From NCBI GenBank assembly GCA_038748775.1, contig JBCDIT010000002.1, positions 372,001 to 436,000 of the forward strand: DNA of 64,000 nucleotides, given 5' to 3'. A program made the translations under genes and the position numbers. This document shows positions 54,805-63,993 of the stretch, in pieces (the first letter of the stretch is position 1; the number at the start of each line of letters is the position of its first letter). This DNA comes from DAIQNV01 sp038748775 (lineage in GTDB: Bacteria; Planctomycetota; Phycisphaerae; Phycisphaerales; UBA1924). A model generated the notes under the pieces. The model was given only the letters and a program-made list of their open reading frames with translations. It had not been told where the DNA came from and did no database searches.

Positions 54805-55089
54805 ACCGGTCACGAAGGCACGAAGGGCGCGATTGCCCCGGGCCAGCTCGCCGACTTCTCGATCCTCGATAGTGACTTCTTCGAGGTCGCGGATGACGAC
54901 ATCCAAACGCTTCGAGCGGAACTCACGGCGGTCGGTGGGGAGGTTGTGTTCGCGGAGGAGGGCTTCCGGCGATACGACGCCGGCCCGCTGCCTCCGGTCA
55001 CCTCGACGTGGTCACCGGTAAGGGTCTACGGCGGCTACCAGCGAGATGCGGAGCGACGGACTCGGGGCCGCGTCGCGGACGAAGCGTGA
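54805..55089 (+). pseudogene. C-terminal fragment of an amidohydrolase
   Basis: About 94 codons: THEGTKGA-like HEGTKGAIAPGQLADFSILD, DDIQTLRAELTAVGGEVVF and STWSPVRVYGGYQ are the C-terminal strands of YtcJ-type amidohydrolases. The metal-binding barrel is absent, and no start or RBS fits. It is a dead fragment. Confidence 0.75.
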
Positions 55090-55246
55090 AAGTCCAGCCA
55101 GTGATGGCTTTACGGCAGCCTCGCGAGTTGCGGATCTCCGAGGCTCCGGGTCGGGCTTCGACGGTGCGTTTCGTCGCAACGGTTGACGCGGTACCTTTGT
55201 TGCGGCGTTGCTTCGCGCGAGTCCGCCCGAACCACTGGAGAGTGCC

Positions 55247-56617
55247 GTGACGATCAATCGACGAGAGTTCATCTTGGCCGCCGGCGCCGCGTCGCTCGGC
55301 TTCGCGGGCATGCAGAGGCTCGTGATGGGCGGGGCGACGACTTCGCGGACCGGGTTCGGCCCGCTGGTTCCCGATCCCGATGGCTGGCTCGACCTCCCGA
55401 AGGGCTTCTCGTACAAGGTGATTGCGAAGGTCGGCGATCGGATGGCCGACGGGCTCTTGGTGCCCGGGCTCGCGGATGGGATGGCGGCGTTTGAAGGCCC
55501 GGAAGGCAAGACGATTCTGGTGGTGAATCACGAGCTCTCGCCCAGGGACCGCCGCCGATCGCCCTTCGGTGCCAATCTTGAGTATCGCGATCGGATGGCC
55601 GCGACAGATATCTATGACCCGGGGACTTCGGACAACGGTCCGGTCGCCGGCGGCACCTCGACGATTGTGTACGACACGCGGACCGGGAGCACCGAGTCGC
55701 ACTTTATGTCGCTCGCTGGCACGGCGCGCAATTGCGCCGGGGGGCCGACGCCCTGGGGCTCGTGGCTGACGTGCGAGGAGACCGTCGACGTCGCCGGTGA
55801 GAACGGGTGTGTCCGCGACCACGGCTGCGTGTTCGAGGTCCCGGCGACCGCGACGCCCTCGCTCGCCAAGCCCCTGCCGATCCGCGATATGGGCCGGTTC
55901 AACCACGAAGCGGTGTGTGTCGATCCGGCCTCGGGCTGCGTGTACCTCACCGAAGACCGCGGTGACGGGCTGCTCTATCGCTACGTGCCCAACACACCAG
56001 GGGAGTTGCACCGGGGCGGGCGCCTCGAGGCGTTGGTCGTTCGCGGCCAGCGTTCGTGCGACACGCGGAACTGGGAGAGCGCAGCTTTCAAGGTCAACGA
56101 GGAGTACAACGTCGATTGGCGCCCGCTCGACGACGTCAACCCTCGAAAGGACAACCTGCGCTTCCGCGGTTTCGACGCCGGGGCCGCCCGGTTTGCGAGG
56201 GGCGAGGGCATCATCTGGGCCGACGACGCGGCGTACATCGTGTGCACGAACGGCGGCAAGCTTCGCAAGGGCCAGGTCTGGAAGTACGTCCCGTCGAAGG
56301 TCGAGGGCACCCCCAGCGATACGGGCCAGCCCGGGCGCCTGAGTCTGTTTGTCGAGTCGCATAATCCCAAGGCCCTCGACATGCCAGACAACATCGGCGT
56401 GGCGCCTTGGGGCGATCTTGTGCTTTGCGAGGACGGCGGGGGTGAGCAGTTTGTCGTGGGCGTGACACCCTCGGGCGAACTCTACAAGCTCGCCCGCAAC
56501 GCGAAGGACGGGACCGAGTTTGCGGGCGGGTGTTTCTCGCCGGATGGCTCGACGCTGTTCATCAACATTCAGGTGCACGGCCTCACCGTCGCGATCACCG
56601 GGCCTTGGCGCGCGTGA
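55247..56617 (+). CDS. PhoX-like (DUF839) secreted phosphatase
   Basis: 456 aa from GTG 55247 (GGAG upstream). A Tat-type signal is likely: INRREFILAAGAASLGFAG. The six-bladed propeller typical of PhoX is visible in MAAFEGPEGKTILVVNHEL, GGPTPWGSWLTCEETV, FNHEAVCVDPASGCVYLTED, ARGEGIIWADDAAYIVC, MPDNIGVAPWGDLVLCEDGG and FAGGCFSPDGSTLFINIQ. Conserved acidic residues that ligate Fe3+/Ca2+ in PhoX are in these strands. It would act as a calcium/iron alkaline phosphatase, though some DUF839 members lack activity. Confidence 0.88.
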   Translation: MTINRREFILAAGAASLGFAGMQRLVMGGATTSRTGFGPLVPDPDGWLDLPKGFSYKVIAKVGDRMADGLLVPGLADGMAAFEGPEGKTILVVNHELSPRDRRRSPFGANLEYRDRMAATDIYDPGTSDNGPVAGGTSTIVYDTRTGSTESHFMSLAGTARNCAGGPTPWGSWLTCEETVDVAGENGCVRDHGCVFEVPATATPSLAKPLPIRDMGRFNHEAVCVDPASGCVYLTEDRGDGLLYRYVPNTPGELHRGGRLEALVVRGQRSCDTRNWESAAFKVNEEYNVDWRPLDDVNPRKDNLRFRGFDAGAARFARGEGIIWADDAAYIVCTNGGKLRKGQVWKYVPSKVEGTPSDTGQPGRLSLFVESHNPKALDMPDNIGVAPWGDLVLCEDGGGEQFVVGVTPSGELYKLARNAKDGTEFAGGCFSPDGSTLFINIQVHGLTVAITGPWRA

Positions 56618-56828
56618 CGGCTCGGTAGAGATCGCAGGCAACGCGCCGATCGAGCCAATACGATGTACCGAATCGGTCATCGGTGGCGACCTTGGCTTTG
56701 TGCAGGAACGTGCAGGCGATGAAATTCGAAGTCTCGATGCTACCGCCGGTTCAAACTCGGTAGTCTGAGGCGCTCCGCTGTGATCGTTGTCGTTACGGAT
56801 CTGCTCAGAGCTTTATCGAGGTGCTGCC

Positions 56829-57107
56829 GTGTCCGATTCTCAACCGCCGCGACCGGGCGATGTCTCACGTCGTTACTGGGTCGAGAACCTTCGGATCGTC
56901 GGGGCTTTGCTGGCTGTGTGGGCGGTCGTGAGCTTTGGCGGGGGGATCCTCTTCGTTGAGCCTTTGAATTCGTTCCGGATCGGCGAGACCAAACTCGGGT
57001 TTTGGATCGCGCAGCAAGGGTCGATCTATGTCTTCGTGGTCCTTATCGCGGTGTATGTCCTTCTTTTGAACCGCCTCGAGCGTCGGCTCGGGCTGAGGGA
57101 GGAGTGA
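56829..57107 (+). CDS. DUF4212 small subunit of an SSS transporter
   Basis: 92 aa from GTG 56829 (in-frame upstream starts lack an RBS). Two membrane segments: NLRIVGALLAVWAVVSFGGGI and AQQGSIYVFVVLIAVYVLL. The FRIGETKLGFWIAQQGSI loop is the DUF4212 signature. It pairs with the large symporter 3 nt downstream, as is usual for the VC_2705-type systems. Confidence 0.9.
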   Translation: MSDSQPPRPGDVSRRYWVENLRIVGALLAVWAVVSFGGGILFVEPLNSFRIGETKLGFWIAQQGSIYVFVVLIAVYVLLLNRLERRLGLREE

Positions 57108-57110
57108 GCG

Positions 57111-59036
57111 ATGGAGGGCCTGGGTGTTCAGGGATGGACGTTCGTCCTCGTCGGTCTCAGCTTCGCGTTGTACATCGGCATCGCGATCTGGAGCCGCGCA
57201 GGGTCGACGAGCGAGTTTTATGTCGCCGGCAAGGGCGTGAACCCGCTTGCGAACGGGATGGCGACGGGGGCTGACTGGATGTCGGCCGCGAGCTTCATTG
57301 GGATGGCGGGCATCATCTCGTTCGCCGGATACTTTGGTTCGGTGTACCTGATGGGGTGGACGGGCGGGTACGTCCTGCTGGCGTTGCTGCTAGCGCCATA
57401 CCTCAGGAAGTTTGGCAAGTTCACCGTCCCCGACTTTGTGGGTGATCGGTACGACTCGAGGACGGCGCGCGTGGTCGCGGTGCTCTGTGCGATCTTTGTG
57501 AGCTTTACCTACGTCGCCGGCCAGATGAGGGGCGTCGGCGTCGTGTTCAGCCGGTTCTTGGAAGTCGACATCACGCTGGGAGTGATCATCGGCACCGGGA
57601 TCGTGTTCTTCTATGCGGTGCTCGGGGGGATGAAGGGCATCACGTACACGCAGGTGGCGCAGTACTGTGTCCTGATCTTTGCGTTTACCGTTCCCGCGGT
57701 GTTTATCAGCCTCCTGCTCACCGGGAACCTCGTTCCCCAACTCGGTTTCCTCGGGTCGCTCGACGGTGACGTGGGATCCGCGATCGCGGCCGGGGAATCG
57801 GTCGGTTTACTCGACAAGCTGGATCAACTCAACACCGATCTCGGATTCGCGGCGTATACCGCGGCGCCCGAGGCGATCATCGCGACGACCGGACCGAAGG
57901 GGTACACAGACGTCTTCGCGATCACGCTTGCGCTCATGGTGGGCACGGCCGGCCTGCCGCACGTGATTATCAGGTTCTACACCGTCCCGAGGGTCCGCGA
58001 TGCGAGGGTCAGCGCGTTCTGGGCGTTGCTCTTTATCTCGTTGCTCTACACGGCGGCGCCGGCCGTGGGGGCGTTCGGTCGTGTGAACCTCATCGAGGCG
58101 ACGCGCGACGCGTACTACAGCGCAGAGGCGGCGCCGTCAGAAGACGCGAAGGTGATCCCCGACTGGTTCCGCACGTGGGAGGACACCGGGCTGCTCGCCT
58201 GGGTCGACAAGAACGAGGACGGGCGCATCCAGTACCGGAACGGTGCAGCGTTCACGAGTGCGAACGGCAAGCCGATTTTCGAAGAGGCGGAGGACGGAGC
58301 ACCGGTGAGGGGCGTGCACGGCCAGCGATTGCTCCGTGTCGATGATGAGAATGGCGTCGCGCTGACCGACACCGAGAACGAACTGTTCATCGATCGCGAC
58401 ATCATGGTGCTCGCGAACCCGGAGATCGCGCGTCTCCCGGCGTGGGTGATCGGTCTTGTGGCCGCTGGGGGGCTGGCCGCGGCGCTATCGACCGCGGCGG
58501 GGCTCTTGCTCGTGATCTCGACGGCGGTCAGCCACGACCTGGTGAAGCGGACGATCGCTCCTGGGGTGTCAGAGAAGAACGAACTCTGGATCGCGCGCGG
58601 GGCGGCTGGGATAGGAGTGATCGGCGCCGCGCTGCTGGGGATCTTCCCGCCCGGGTTTGTGGCGGAAGTGGTTGCGCTCGCGTTCGGCTTAGCTGCGTCG
58701 AGCTTCTTCCCGGTGATCGTTCTCGGGATCTTCTGGAAGCGGATGAACCGGCAGGGAGCGATCTCGGGCATGTTGGTCGGCATCGGTTTCACGGCCGCGT
58801 ACATCGCATACTTCAAATTCATGGGCGGGTCACGCGAGCACTGGTTCCTGGGCATCAGTCCCGAGGGCATCGGTTCGATCGGGATGGTGTTGAACTTCGT
58901 CGTGGGTGTCACGGTCGCGAAGCTCACGGCTCCTCCATCCGAAGAGATCCAGAAGCTGGTCGACAACATCCGAGTTCCCGCCGGTGCCGGCGAGGCCCAC
59001 GAGATGGAGGTCCCGCCCGCGACCAAGGGGGAATGA
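57111..59036 (+). CDS. Sodium:solute symporter, VC_2705 / ActP-like type
   Basis: 641 aa from ATG 57111, about 13 membrane segments. Family marks: STSEFYVAGKGVNPLANGMATGADWMSAAS is read as EFYVAG and GADWMSAASFIGMAG, then YTQVAQYCVLIFAF and the C-terminal ISGMLVGIGFTAAYI. A long extracytoplasmic insert (about 330-425) contains an EF-hand-like loop starting at Asp365 (DKNEDGRIQY). The transported acid is not evident; acetate, pyruvate or a small sugar acid are all plausible, and the SDR downstream would fit an acid from uronate breakdown. Confidence 0.9.
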   Translation: MEGLGVQGWTFVLVGLSFALYIGIAIWSRAGSTSEFYVAGKGVNPLANGMATGADWMSAASFIGMAGIISFAGYFGSVYLMGWTGGYVLLALLLAPYLRKFGKFTVPDFVGDRYDSRTARVVAVLCAIFVSFTYVAGQMRGVGVVFSRFLEVDITLGVIIGTGIVFFYAVLGGMKGITYTQVAQYCVLIFAFTVPAVFISLLLTGNLVPQLGFLGSLDGDVGSAIAAGESVGLLDKLDQLNTDLGFAAYTAAPEAIIATTGPKGYTDVFAITLALMVGTAGLPHVIIRFYTVPRVRDARVSAFWALLFISLLYTAAPAVGAFGRVNLIEATRDAYYSAEAAPSEDAKVIPDWFRTWEDTGLLAWVDKNEDGRIQYRNGAAFTSANGKPIFEEAEDGAPVRGVHGQRLLRVDDENGVALTDTENELFIDRDIMVLANPEIARLPAWVIGLVAAGGLAAALSTAAGLLLVISTAVSHDLVKRTIAPGVSEKNELWIARGAAGIGVIGAALLGIFPPGFVAEVVALAFGLAASSFFPVIVLGIFWKRMNRQGAISGMLVGIGFTAAYIAYFKFMGGSREHWFLGISPEGIGSIGMVLNFVVGVTVAKLTAPPSEEIQKLVDNIRVPAGAGEAHEMEVPPATKGE

Positions 59037-59039
59037 GTG

Positions 59040-59825
59040 ATGACCGAACCGGCTGCGAGACGTGGGGCGGGACTCTTTGATCTGACCGGCCGGCGCGCCT
59101 TGGTGACGGGGTCGAGTCGTGGGCTGGGGCTCGCGATGGCGAAGGGCCTCGCCGAGGCGGGTGCTCACGTGATTTTGAACGGGCGCAGCGCCGATGATCT
59201 TGATGCGGTCGCGTCGGTGTTTGGCGATGATGGCTTCGGGGTATCGGCAGCGTCGTTTGACGTGAGCGATGAGGACGAGGTGCGGAACCGGGTGGGGGCG
59301 TTGCTTGCCGATGGTCCGATCGACATCTTGGTCAACAACGTCGGGGGCCACGCCCGGGCGCCGCTCGAGGAGATGAGCGGCGAGCAGTGGCGGGAGGTGC
59401 TCGACATCAATCTGACGAGTGCGTTCTACCTCTCCAGGTACATCGGCCCGTCGATGCTCGAACGGAGGCGAGGCAAGGTCATCAACACGTGCTCGCTCAT
59501 GAGCGAAGCATGCCGGCCGACAACGGGGAATTACGCCGCGGCCAAGGGTGGGCTGAAGATGCTGACCAGGTCGTTGGCGACCGAATGGGCCGGGCGCAAC
59601 GTGCAGGTCAACGGGATCGGGCCCGGGTACTTCGCGACCGAACTCACGCGACCGTTGGTCGAGGATGCGGCGTTTAACGAGTGGATCTGCAAACGCACGC
59701 CGGCGGGTCGTTGGGGTGATCCCGATGAGTTGATCGGAACGGTGGTGTTCTTGGCTTCCGACGCGTCGAACTATGTCAACGGGCAGATCGTCTACGTCGA
59801 CGGCGGGCTGCTCGCGGCGATCTGA
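59040..59825 (+). CDS. SDR oxidoreductase, gluconate 5-dehydrogenase / KduD-like
   Basis: 261 aa from ATG 59040, 3 nt after the symporter stop, so co-transcribed. Rossmann GSSRGLGLAMA, NNVGGHARAP in place of NNAG, catalytic YAAAK in TTGNYAAAKGGLKML, and GPGYFATELTRPL after it. GxFATELT-type sequences are typical of gluconate 5-dehydrogenase and 2-keto-3-deoxygluconate dehydrogenase (KduD) relatives. The Gly in NNVGG is a small deviation. Its substrate is probably a keto-sugar acid. Confidence 0.88.
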   Translation: MTEPAARRGAGLFDLTGRRALVTGSSRGLGLAMAKGLAEAGAHVILNGRSADDLDAVASVFGDDGFGVSAASFDVSDEDEVRNRVGALLADGPIDILVNNVGGHARAPLEEMSGEQWREVLDINLTSAFYLSRYIGPSMLERRRGKVINTCSLMSEACRPTTGNYAAAKGGLKMLTRSLATEWAGRNVQVNGIGPGYFATELTRPLVEDAAFNEWICKRTPAGRWGDPDELIGTVVFLASDASNYVNGQIVYVDGGLLAAI

Positions 59826-59830
59826 TCCGG

Positions 59831-60850
59831 TCAATCGAAGCCGATCACGCCCTTGAGCAGTCTGGCGGACGGTTCAAGCCAGCTTTCGAACACTTCGGGC
59901 CATCGTGAGGCTTCGGCGCGATGGGTGATCCACTTCGAAGGATCGACACGCCCGGTTTCCATGTGCTCGATGATTTCTCGGAAGTCGCGCCCGACGGAGT
60001 TCCGGCTCGCGAGAAGCGTGAGCTCTTTGCGGTGGAACTCGGGGTCGTTGAAGGCGATCTCGCCCAGCACAAGGCCGATGAACGTGAGCGTGCCCCCGTT
60101 GGTTGGCAGCGAGAACGCGCTCTGCATCGACGCTCTCGACCCGGTCGCGTCGAAGACCTTTAGCGGGAGATCACCGATTGCGGCTCTCCATTGCTCGGCG
60201 ATGGGGGCGTTTGGCATGAGGTCGAGCGTTTCGATGCCGAGCAGCGTCGTTGCCGTGGTGCGCCGTGATTCACTGAGATCAATGCCGACGACGCGTGCTC
60301 CGGCCAGTGTTGCGAACTGGGCCGCGGTGAGGCCGATCGGACCGAGGCCGATCACCGCGACGGTTTCGCCTTGCTGGACGTTGGCTCGATCAACCGCGTG
60401 CTTCCCGATCCCGAGCGTCTCGACGAGCGCGAGTGAATCGAGGGAGAGGTCGGTCGACGGGTGGACCTTGCTCGCGGGGAGGGTGATCAGCTCTCGCATG
60501 CCCCCGTCGCCGTGCACGCCCAAGCACGTGAGCGTCTCGCAGCAGTTGGTCCGTCCGAGCCGGCATGCTTGACACTTGCCGCAGTTGATGTAGGGCTCGA
60601 CGGCGCATCGGTCACCCTGAGTGACATGGGTCACGCCCGGACCGACCGAAGCGATCTCGACGCCCAGCTCGTGTCCGAGGATCCGCGGATAGGTGAAGAA
60701 GGGTTGGTTGCCGCGATAGGCGTGGATGTCGGTCCCGCAAATGCCGACGCGGCGGACGCGGACCACCACTTCGCTCTTTCCCGGTGCCGGCGGCTCTGGC
60801 GTATCGGTCACGAGTAACCTACCGGGTTCTTCGAGGACGAGTGTCCGCAT
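59831..60850 (-). CDS. Zinc-dependent medium-chain dehydrogenase (sugar acid / polyol type)
   Basis: 339 aa from ATG 60850. Catalytic zinc site CGTDIHAY with GHELG; structural zinc Cys cluster CGKCQACRLGRTNCC; Rossmann GLGPIGLTAAQFA. It resembles L-galactonate, L-idonate and threonine-type dehydrogenases. Convergent with the SDR above (6 bp) and part of the minus-strand uronate operon with the two genes at 60879 and 61652. Confidence 0.88.
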   Translation of the reverse strand: MRTLVLEEPGRLLVTDTPEPPAPGKSEVVVRVRRVGICGTDIHAYRGNQPFFTYPRILGHELGVEIASVGPGVTHVTQGDRCAVEPYINCGKCQACRLGRTNCCETLTCLGVHGDGGMRELITLPASKVHPSTDLSLDSLALVETLGIGKHAVDRANVQQGETVAVIGLGPIGLTAAQFATLAGARVVGIDLSESRRTTATTLLGIETLDLMPNAPIAEQWRAAIGDLPLKVFDATGSRASMQSAFSLPTNGGTLTFIGLVLGEIAFNDPEFHRKELTLLASRNSVGRDFREIIEHMETGRVDPSKWITHRAEASRWPEVFESWLEPSARLLKGVIGFD

Positions 60851-60878
60851 CGGGTTTTTTCTCGGTGAGGATCAGCGG

Positions 60879-61655
60879 CTAGAGACGGGTGAGACTCAGC
60901 CCGCCGTCGATCGTGAGCACCTGACCGGCGGCGTACGTGAGTTCGCCTCTCGCGAGCGTCGCGACCGCTCGGGCGACGTCGATCGGCTCGCCCCACCTCG
61001 GTTCGACGGTAAGCCCCTGGGCGAAGAGCTTGTCGTACTTCTCTGTGACGCCCGACGTCATGTCGGTCCGGATCACGCCCGGGCGGACTTCGTACACGCC
61101 GATGCCGCGCCCGGCGAGGTCTGCCGCGAAGAGTTGGGTGGCCATCGCGACGCCCGCCTTTGAGAGGCAGTACTCGCCACGGTTGGTGCTCACAACGGTC
61201 GCGCTGACACTGGAGACGTTGATGATCGAGAGCGGCCCGCTTTGCCTGGTCTCTCGCTGCTCAAGCATCCAGTTGGCGCAGGCCTGTGTCAGAAAGAACG
61301 GGCCCCGGAGGTTGATCGACATCACCCGGTCGAAGCTTTCGGGCGTGGTCTCGGTCAGCGGGAGACGGCTCTCGGGTGCGACGCCGGCGTTATTGACAAG
61401 GCAGTCGAGGCGCCCGAAGTGTTCACGGATCGTATCGAGCAGTAAGGCGTGCCCGTCGAGGTCGGATACGTCGGCTCTGAGGTAGAGCGCTCGGGCGCCG
61501 TTGGCCCGGATGCTCTCGAGGCTGTCGGTGATGTCGGCTTCGGGGCGGCGCCCGTTCACCGCGACGTCGAACCCGTCGGAGGCGAGCTTCTGAGCGATCG
61601 CAAGCCCGATTCCCCGGGTGCCCCCGGTCACGATGGCAACGGGTCGATCGGTCAC
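60879..61655 (-). CDS. SDR oxidoreductase
   Basis: 258 aa from ATG 61655, overlapping the stop of the GH88-like gene by 4 nt. GGTRGIGLAIA, NNAGVAP, SSVSATVVSTNRGEYCLSK (catalytic Ser and YCLSK) and PGVIRTDMTS are present; the Tyr/Lys spacing is normal. Resembles 3-oxoacyl-ACP reductase-type SDRs that often act on keto-sugar acids in polysaccharide loci. The substrate is inferred from the neighbours: products of unsaturated uronate release. Confidence 0.88.
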   Translation of the reverse strand: MTDRPVAIVTGGTRGIGLAIAQKLASDGFDVAVNGRRPEADITDSLESIRANGARALYLRADVSDLDGHALLLDTIREHFGRLDCLVNNAGVAPESRLPLTETTPESFDRVMSINLRGPFFLTQACANWMLEQRETRQSGPLSIINVSSVSATVVSTNRGEYCLSKAGVAMATQLFAADLAGRGIGVYEVRPGVIRTDMTSGVTEKYDKLFAQGLTVEPRWGEPIDVARAVATLARGELTYAAGQVLTIDGGLSLTRL

Positions 61656-63058
61656 GCCTGTATCTCCTGCGCGACGGGCACGCCACCGAAGAACGTGTAG
61701 TAGGCCTCGCTCTTTACCATGCGTTGGACGAGGAGGGCGAGTTCACGCAGGTGATAGTCGCCCCACATGCAGGACTCTCCGCAGGGGATCTTCTTACCCG
61801 CGGGCACGTGGTCCCAGCCGCCCGGGCGGTGGTACACGGCGTGCAACAGCAGGCCCTGGTGATCGGGGTCGGTCGAAAGGTAGGGCTCGGAGAGCAGCGT
61901 CTTCGTTGTGGTGAGGCCCGCGGCGCGGTACTTCTTCGCGTCCTCGGTTTCGCCCCTCGCGTCGAGCACCGAGGCGAGCCTGAGCAGGCCCTGAGCGGCG
62001 ATGGCCGCGGCGGAACTGTCGACCGGCTCGTGGTCGTTGTACGGATCGGCGGGGTTGTCGGCCCATCCGGGCATCTGGGCGAGGCCAGGGGCGCCGTCGT
62101 CCCAGTACGGGACCCCGCAGCTCGGCGTGTGCTGGATATAGAAGTCGGCCGTGGCTTTCGCGGCCTTCATCATGAAGGCGTCGATGTCACCCCTACCCCC
62201 GAACGGCTCGAGTTCATTGTCGGCGCGCGTCGCAAGCCATTCGAGTTCCTCGGGGAACCCGCAGACCGCCCAGGCCTGGCCTCGTGTCCAGGTGCTGAAC
62301 GGGCTGTAGCCTTGCTGGGTCGAGGGGGCGCGGTAGTCTCCGTTGTTGGTGTTGAAGAGCGCTTCGTGGCACGCCCGGCCCCGGACGTCGTACACGTCGC
62401 GCCCTTCGGCGTAGAAGAGGTTGTACGTCGCCGTTGCTCGCGCGTGATCGATGATGCGCCCGAGGAGGCTGATCGGCTCATCGCGTTCGCCCATGAGGGT
62501 GTGGCCCAGGCTGTGGGAGACGGCCAGTGAGCGGCACGACCGGATCGTGTCGACGAACAGCGACTGCGGTCCGTTGAACGAGTACATGTACCCGCCTCCG
62601 CCTCGGACGGGCGACCAGCGCGCGGCCTGAACGGCGCCGCTAGCCTTGAGCGCGAGTTCATAGAAATCGACCTCGTGGCCCGATGCATCGAAGGCGCCTT
62701 CTCTGGCGAGCCTGAGCAGGTTTCCGTAGGTCGAGACGTTGTTGAACCCATGGTCGTGCACGCCGACGTGGGTGACGTGGCTGGCCATCGAGTCGCTGGT
62801 CCGTTCTCGCCCCAGAGCCAAGAATTCGGCATCGCGGGTCGCGTCGAACTGCAGGATGGCCGCGCCGTGTTGGAAGCCTTCGGTCCACTCGGTCCAGCCC
62901 TGGGCCTGGTATCGGCCCTCAACGGTAAACACCGGTGTCGGGCTCCCTGGCTGAAAGACTTGTTCGATCGAGCGGATCTTGGGCGCCGAGGCCTCCCACG
63001 TCCGCTCGATGGCAGGCAAGAGATCGGAAGGCGTCAGCGTGTGGTCAATATCGATCAT
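61652..63058 (-). CDS. GH88-like unsaturated glucuronyl hydrolase
   Basis: 468 aa from ATG 63058, no signal peptide, so it works on imported oligosaccharides. The (alpha/alpha)6 barrel marks are WTEWTEGFQHGAAILQF, VGVHDHGFNNVSTYGNLLRL with a likely catalytic Asp, YSPFSTWTRGQAWAVCGF, and YWDDGAPGLAQMPGWADNP with the second Asp region. GH88 enzymes release the unsaturated uronic acid left by polysaccharide lyases (from ulvan, heparin, pectin-type glycans). It starts the minus-strand operon and is divergent from the AraC gene, its probable regulator. Confidence 0.9.
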   Translation of the reverse strand: MIDIDHTLTPSDLLPAIERTWEASAPKIRSIEQVFQPGSPTPVFTVEGRYQAQGWTEWTEGFQHGAAILQFDATRDAEFLALGRERTSDSMASHVTHVGVHDHGFNNVSTYGNLLRLAREGAFDASGHEVDFYELALKASGAVQAARWSPVRGGGGYMYSFNGPQSLFVDTIRSCRSLAVSHSLGHTLMGERDEPISLLGRIIDHARATATYNLFYAEGRDVYDVRGRACHEALFNTNNGDYRAPSTQQGYSPFSTWTRGQAWAVCGFPEELEWLATRADNELEPFGGRGDIDAFMMKAAKATADFYIQHTPSCGVPYWDDGAPGLAQMPGWADNPADPYNDHEPVDSSAAAIAAQGLLRLASVLDARGETEDAKKYRAAGLTTTKTLLSEPYLSTDPDHQGLLLHAVYHRPGGWDHVPAGKKIPCGESCMWGDYHLRELALLVQRMVKSEAYYTFFGGVPVAQEIQA

Positions 63059-63147
63059 CGAGATGCTCCTTGGGCCCGCCGCATGGTAGCTGGTTTGTGA
63101 TTATGGATGTCCACTTGGGCATATATGGGGGTCTATGATCTCGGGCC

Positions 63148-63993
63148 ATGCCACCGTCGCGTGACTATCTGATCCGGGATATCGCCATCCACGTTCTGGC
63201 GACGCCGGAGCGTTTCGACGGGCTCAAGCACGACGATCTTCGCGACCCGTTGCGCATCGAACCGCATCATCACGACGGAACGCTACAGGTCGATCTCATA
63301 CGTGGGTGCTCGGGCCAGGTCTTTGTCGATGACCGCTGGCTCGGATTCGAAGGGGAACTCGGGCTGATTACGTACCCGCGCGTCACACACGGGTACACCC
63401 TTGAGCCGAAGGACCCGCACGCGGCGGTGCTTCACTTCAAGATCCCCCTTGGTCCCGAGAGCGAGTTTGCCAAGCACCGTCCCCTTCCCTCGATTGCCCG
63501 GCTAGCGGGCCCGGATACAAGCCTGTTTCGTGTTGCGGAAGGGGCCCTGAAACATGTTCACAGCAGGAGTTTGCCGTCGGCTTCGGGTGTCCTGGAGTTG
63601 GCCAAGCTTCTCGCGGACTGGCCACATCGGGGGGGCGTTGAGGCGATCCGCGGGTCCAACGCCGACGTGCATCCATTGGTTGAGGACGCGGTCACGCTTA
63701 TCGAGGATCATCTCGATGACCCGCCTTCGCTCGAAGACCTCGCAGCAAAGCTCGACGTTTCGGGCCGGCATCTCTCCAGGCTGTTCGTGGCATCGACGGG
63801 GTCGACGCCACACGCCTACGCGGCCAAGCGGCGGCTCGCGCTCGCGAAGTCGAGGTTGCTGAGCGAGAGCGTTCCGATTTCTGAGGTCGCGTTTGATCTG
63901 GGGTTCTCGGGCCCGGCAACGTTCACGCGTTGGTTCCGGCGCGAGACCGGATCGACGCCCAGCGACTTCCGCTCAGACCCCGCGGTGTTCTGA
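63148..63993 (+). CDS. AraC-family transcriptional regulator
   Basis: 281 aa from ATG 63148. An N-terminal cupin-like sensor (LRIEPHHHDGTLQVDLIRG, GFEGELGLITYPRVTHGYTL) is followed by a paired helix-turn-helix domain (about 185-278): LEDLAAKLDVSGRHLSRLF, then ISEVAFDLGFSGPATFTRWF. It is divergent from the GH88-like gene, and the 89-bp gap is AT-rich (GGCATATATGGG), a likely shared promoter region. Probable sensor of the sugar acid handled by this cluster. Confidence 0.93.
   Translation: MPPSRDYLIRDIAIHVLATPERFDGLKHDDLRDPLRIEPHHHDGTLQVDLIRGCSGQVFVDDRWLGFEGELGLITYPRVTHGYTLEPKDPHAAVLHFKIPLGPESEFAKHRPLPSIARLAGPDTSLFRVAEGALKHVHSRSLPSASGVLELAKLLADWPHRGGVEAIRGSNADVHPLVEDAVTLIEDHLDDPPSLEDLAAKLDVSGRHLSRLFVASTGSTPHAYAAKRRLALAKSRLLSESVPISEVAFDLGFSGPATFTRWFRRETGSTPSDFRSDPAVF

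Noticed and set aside
54998..56680. 560-codon minus-strand frame over the PhoX-like gene
   Set aside because: Shadow frame with no family-like segments.
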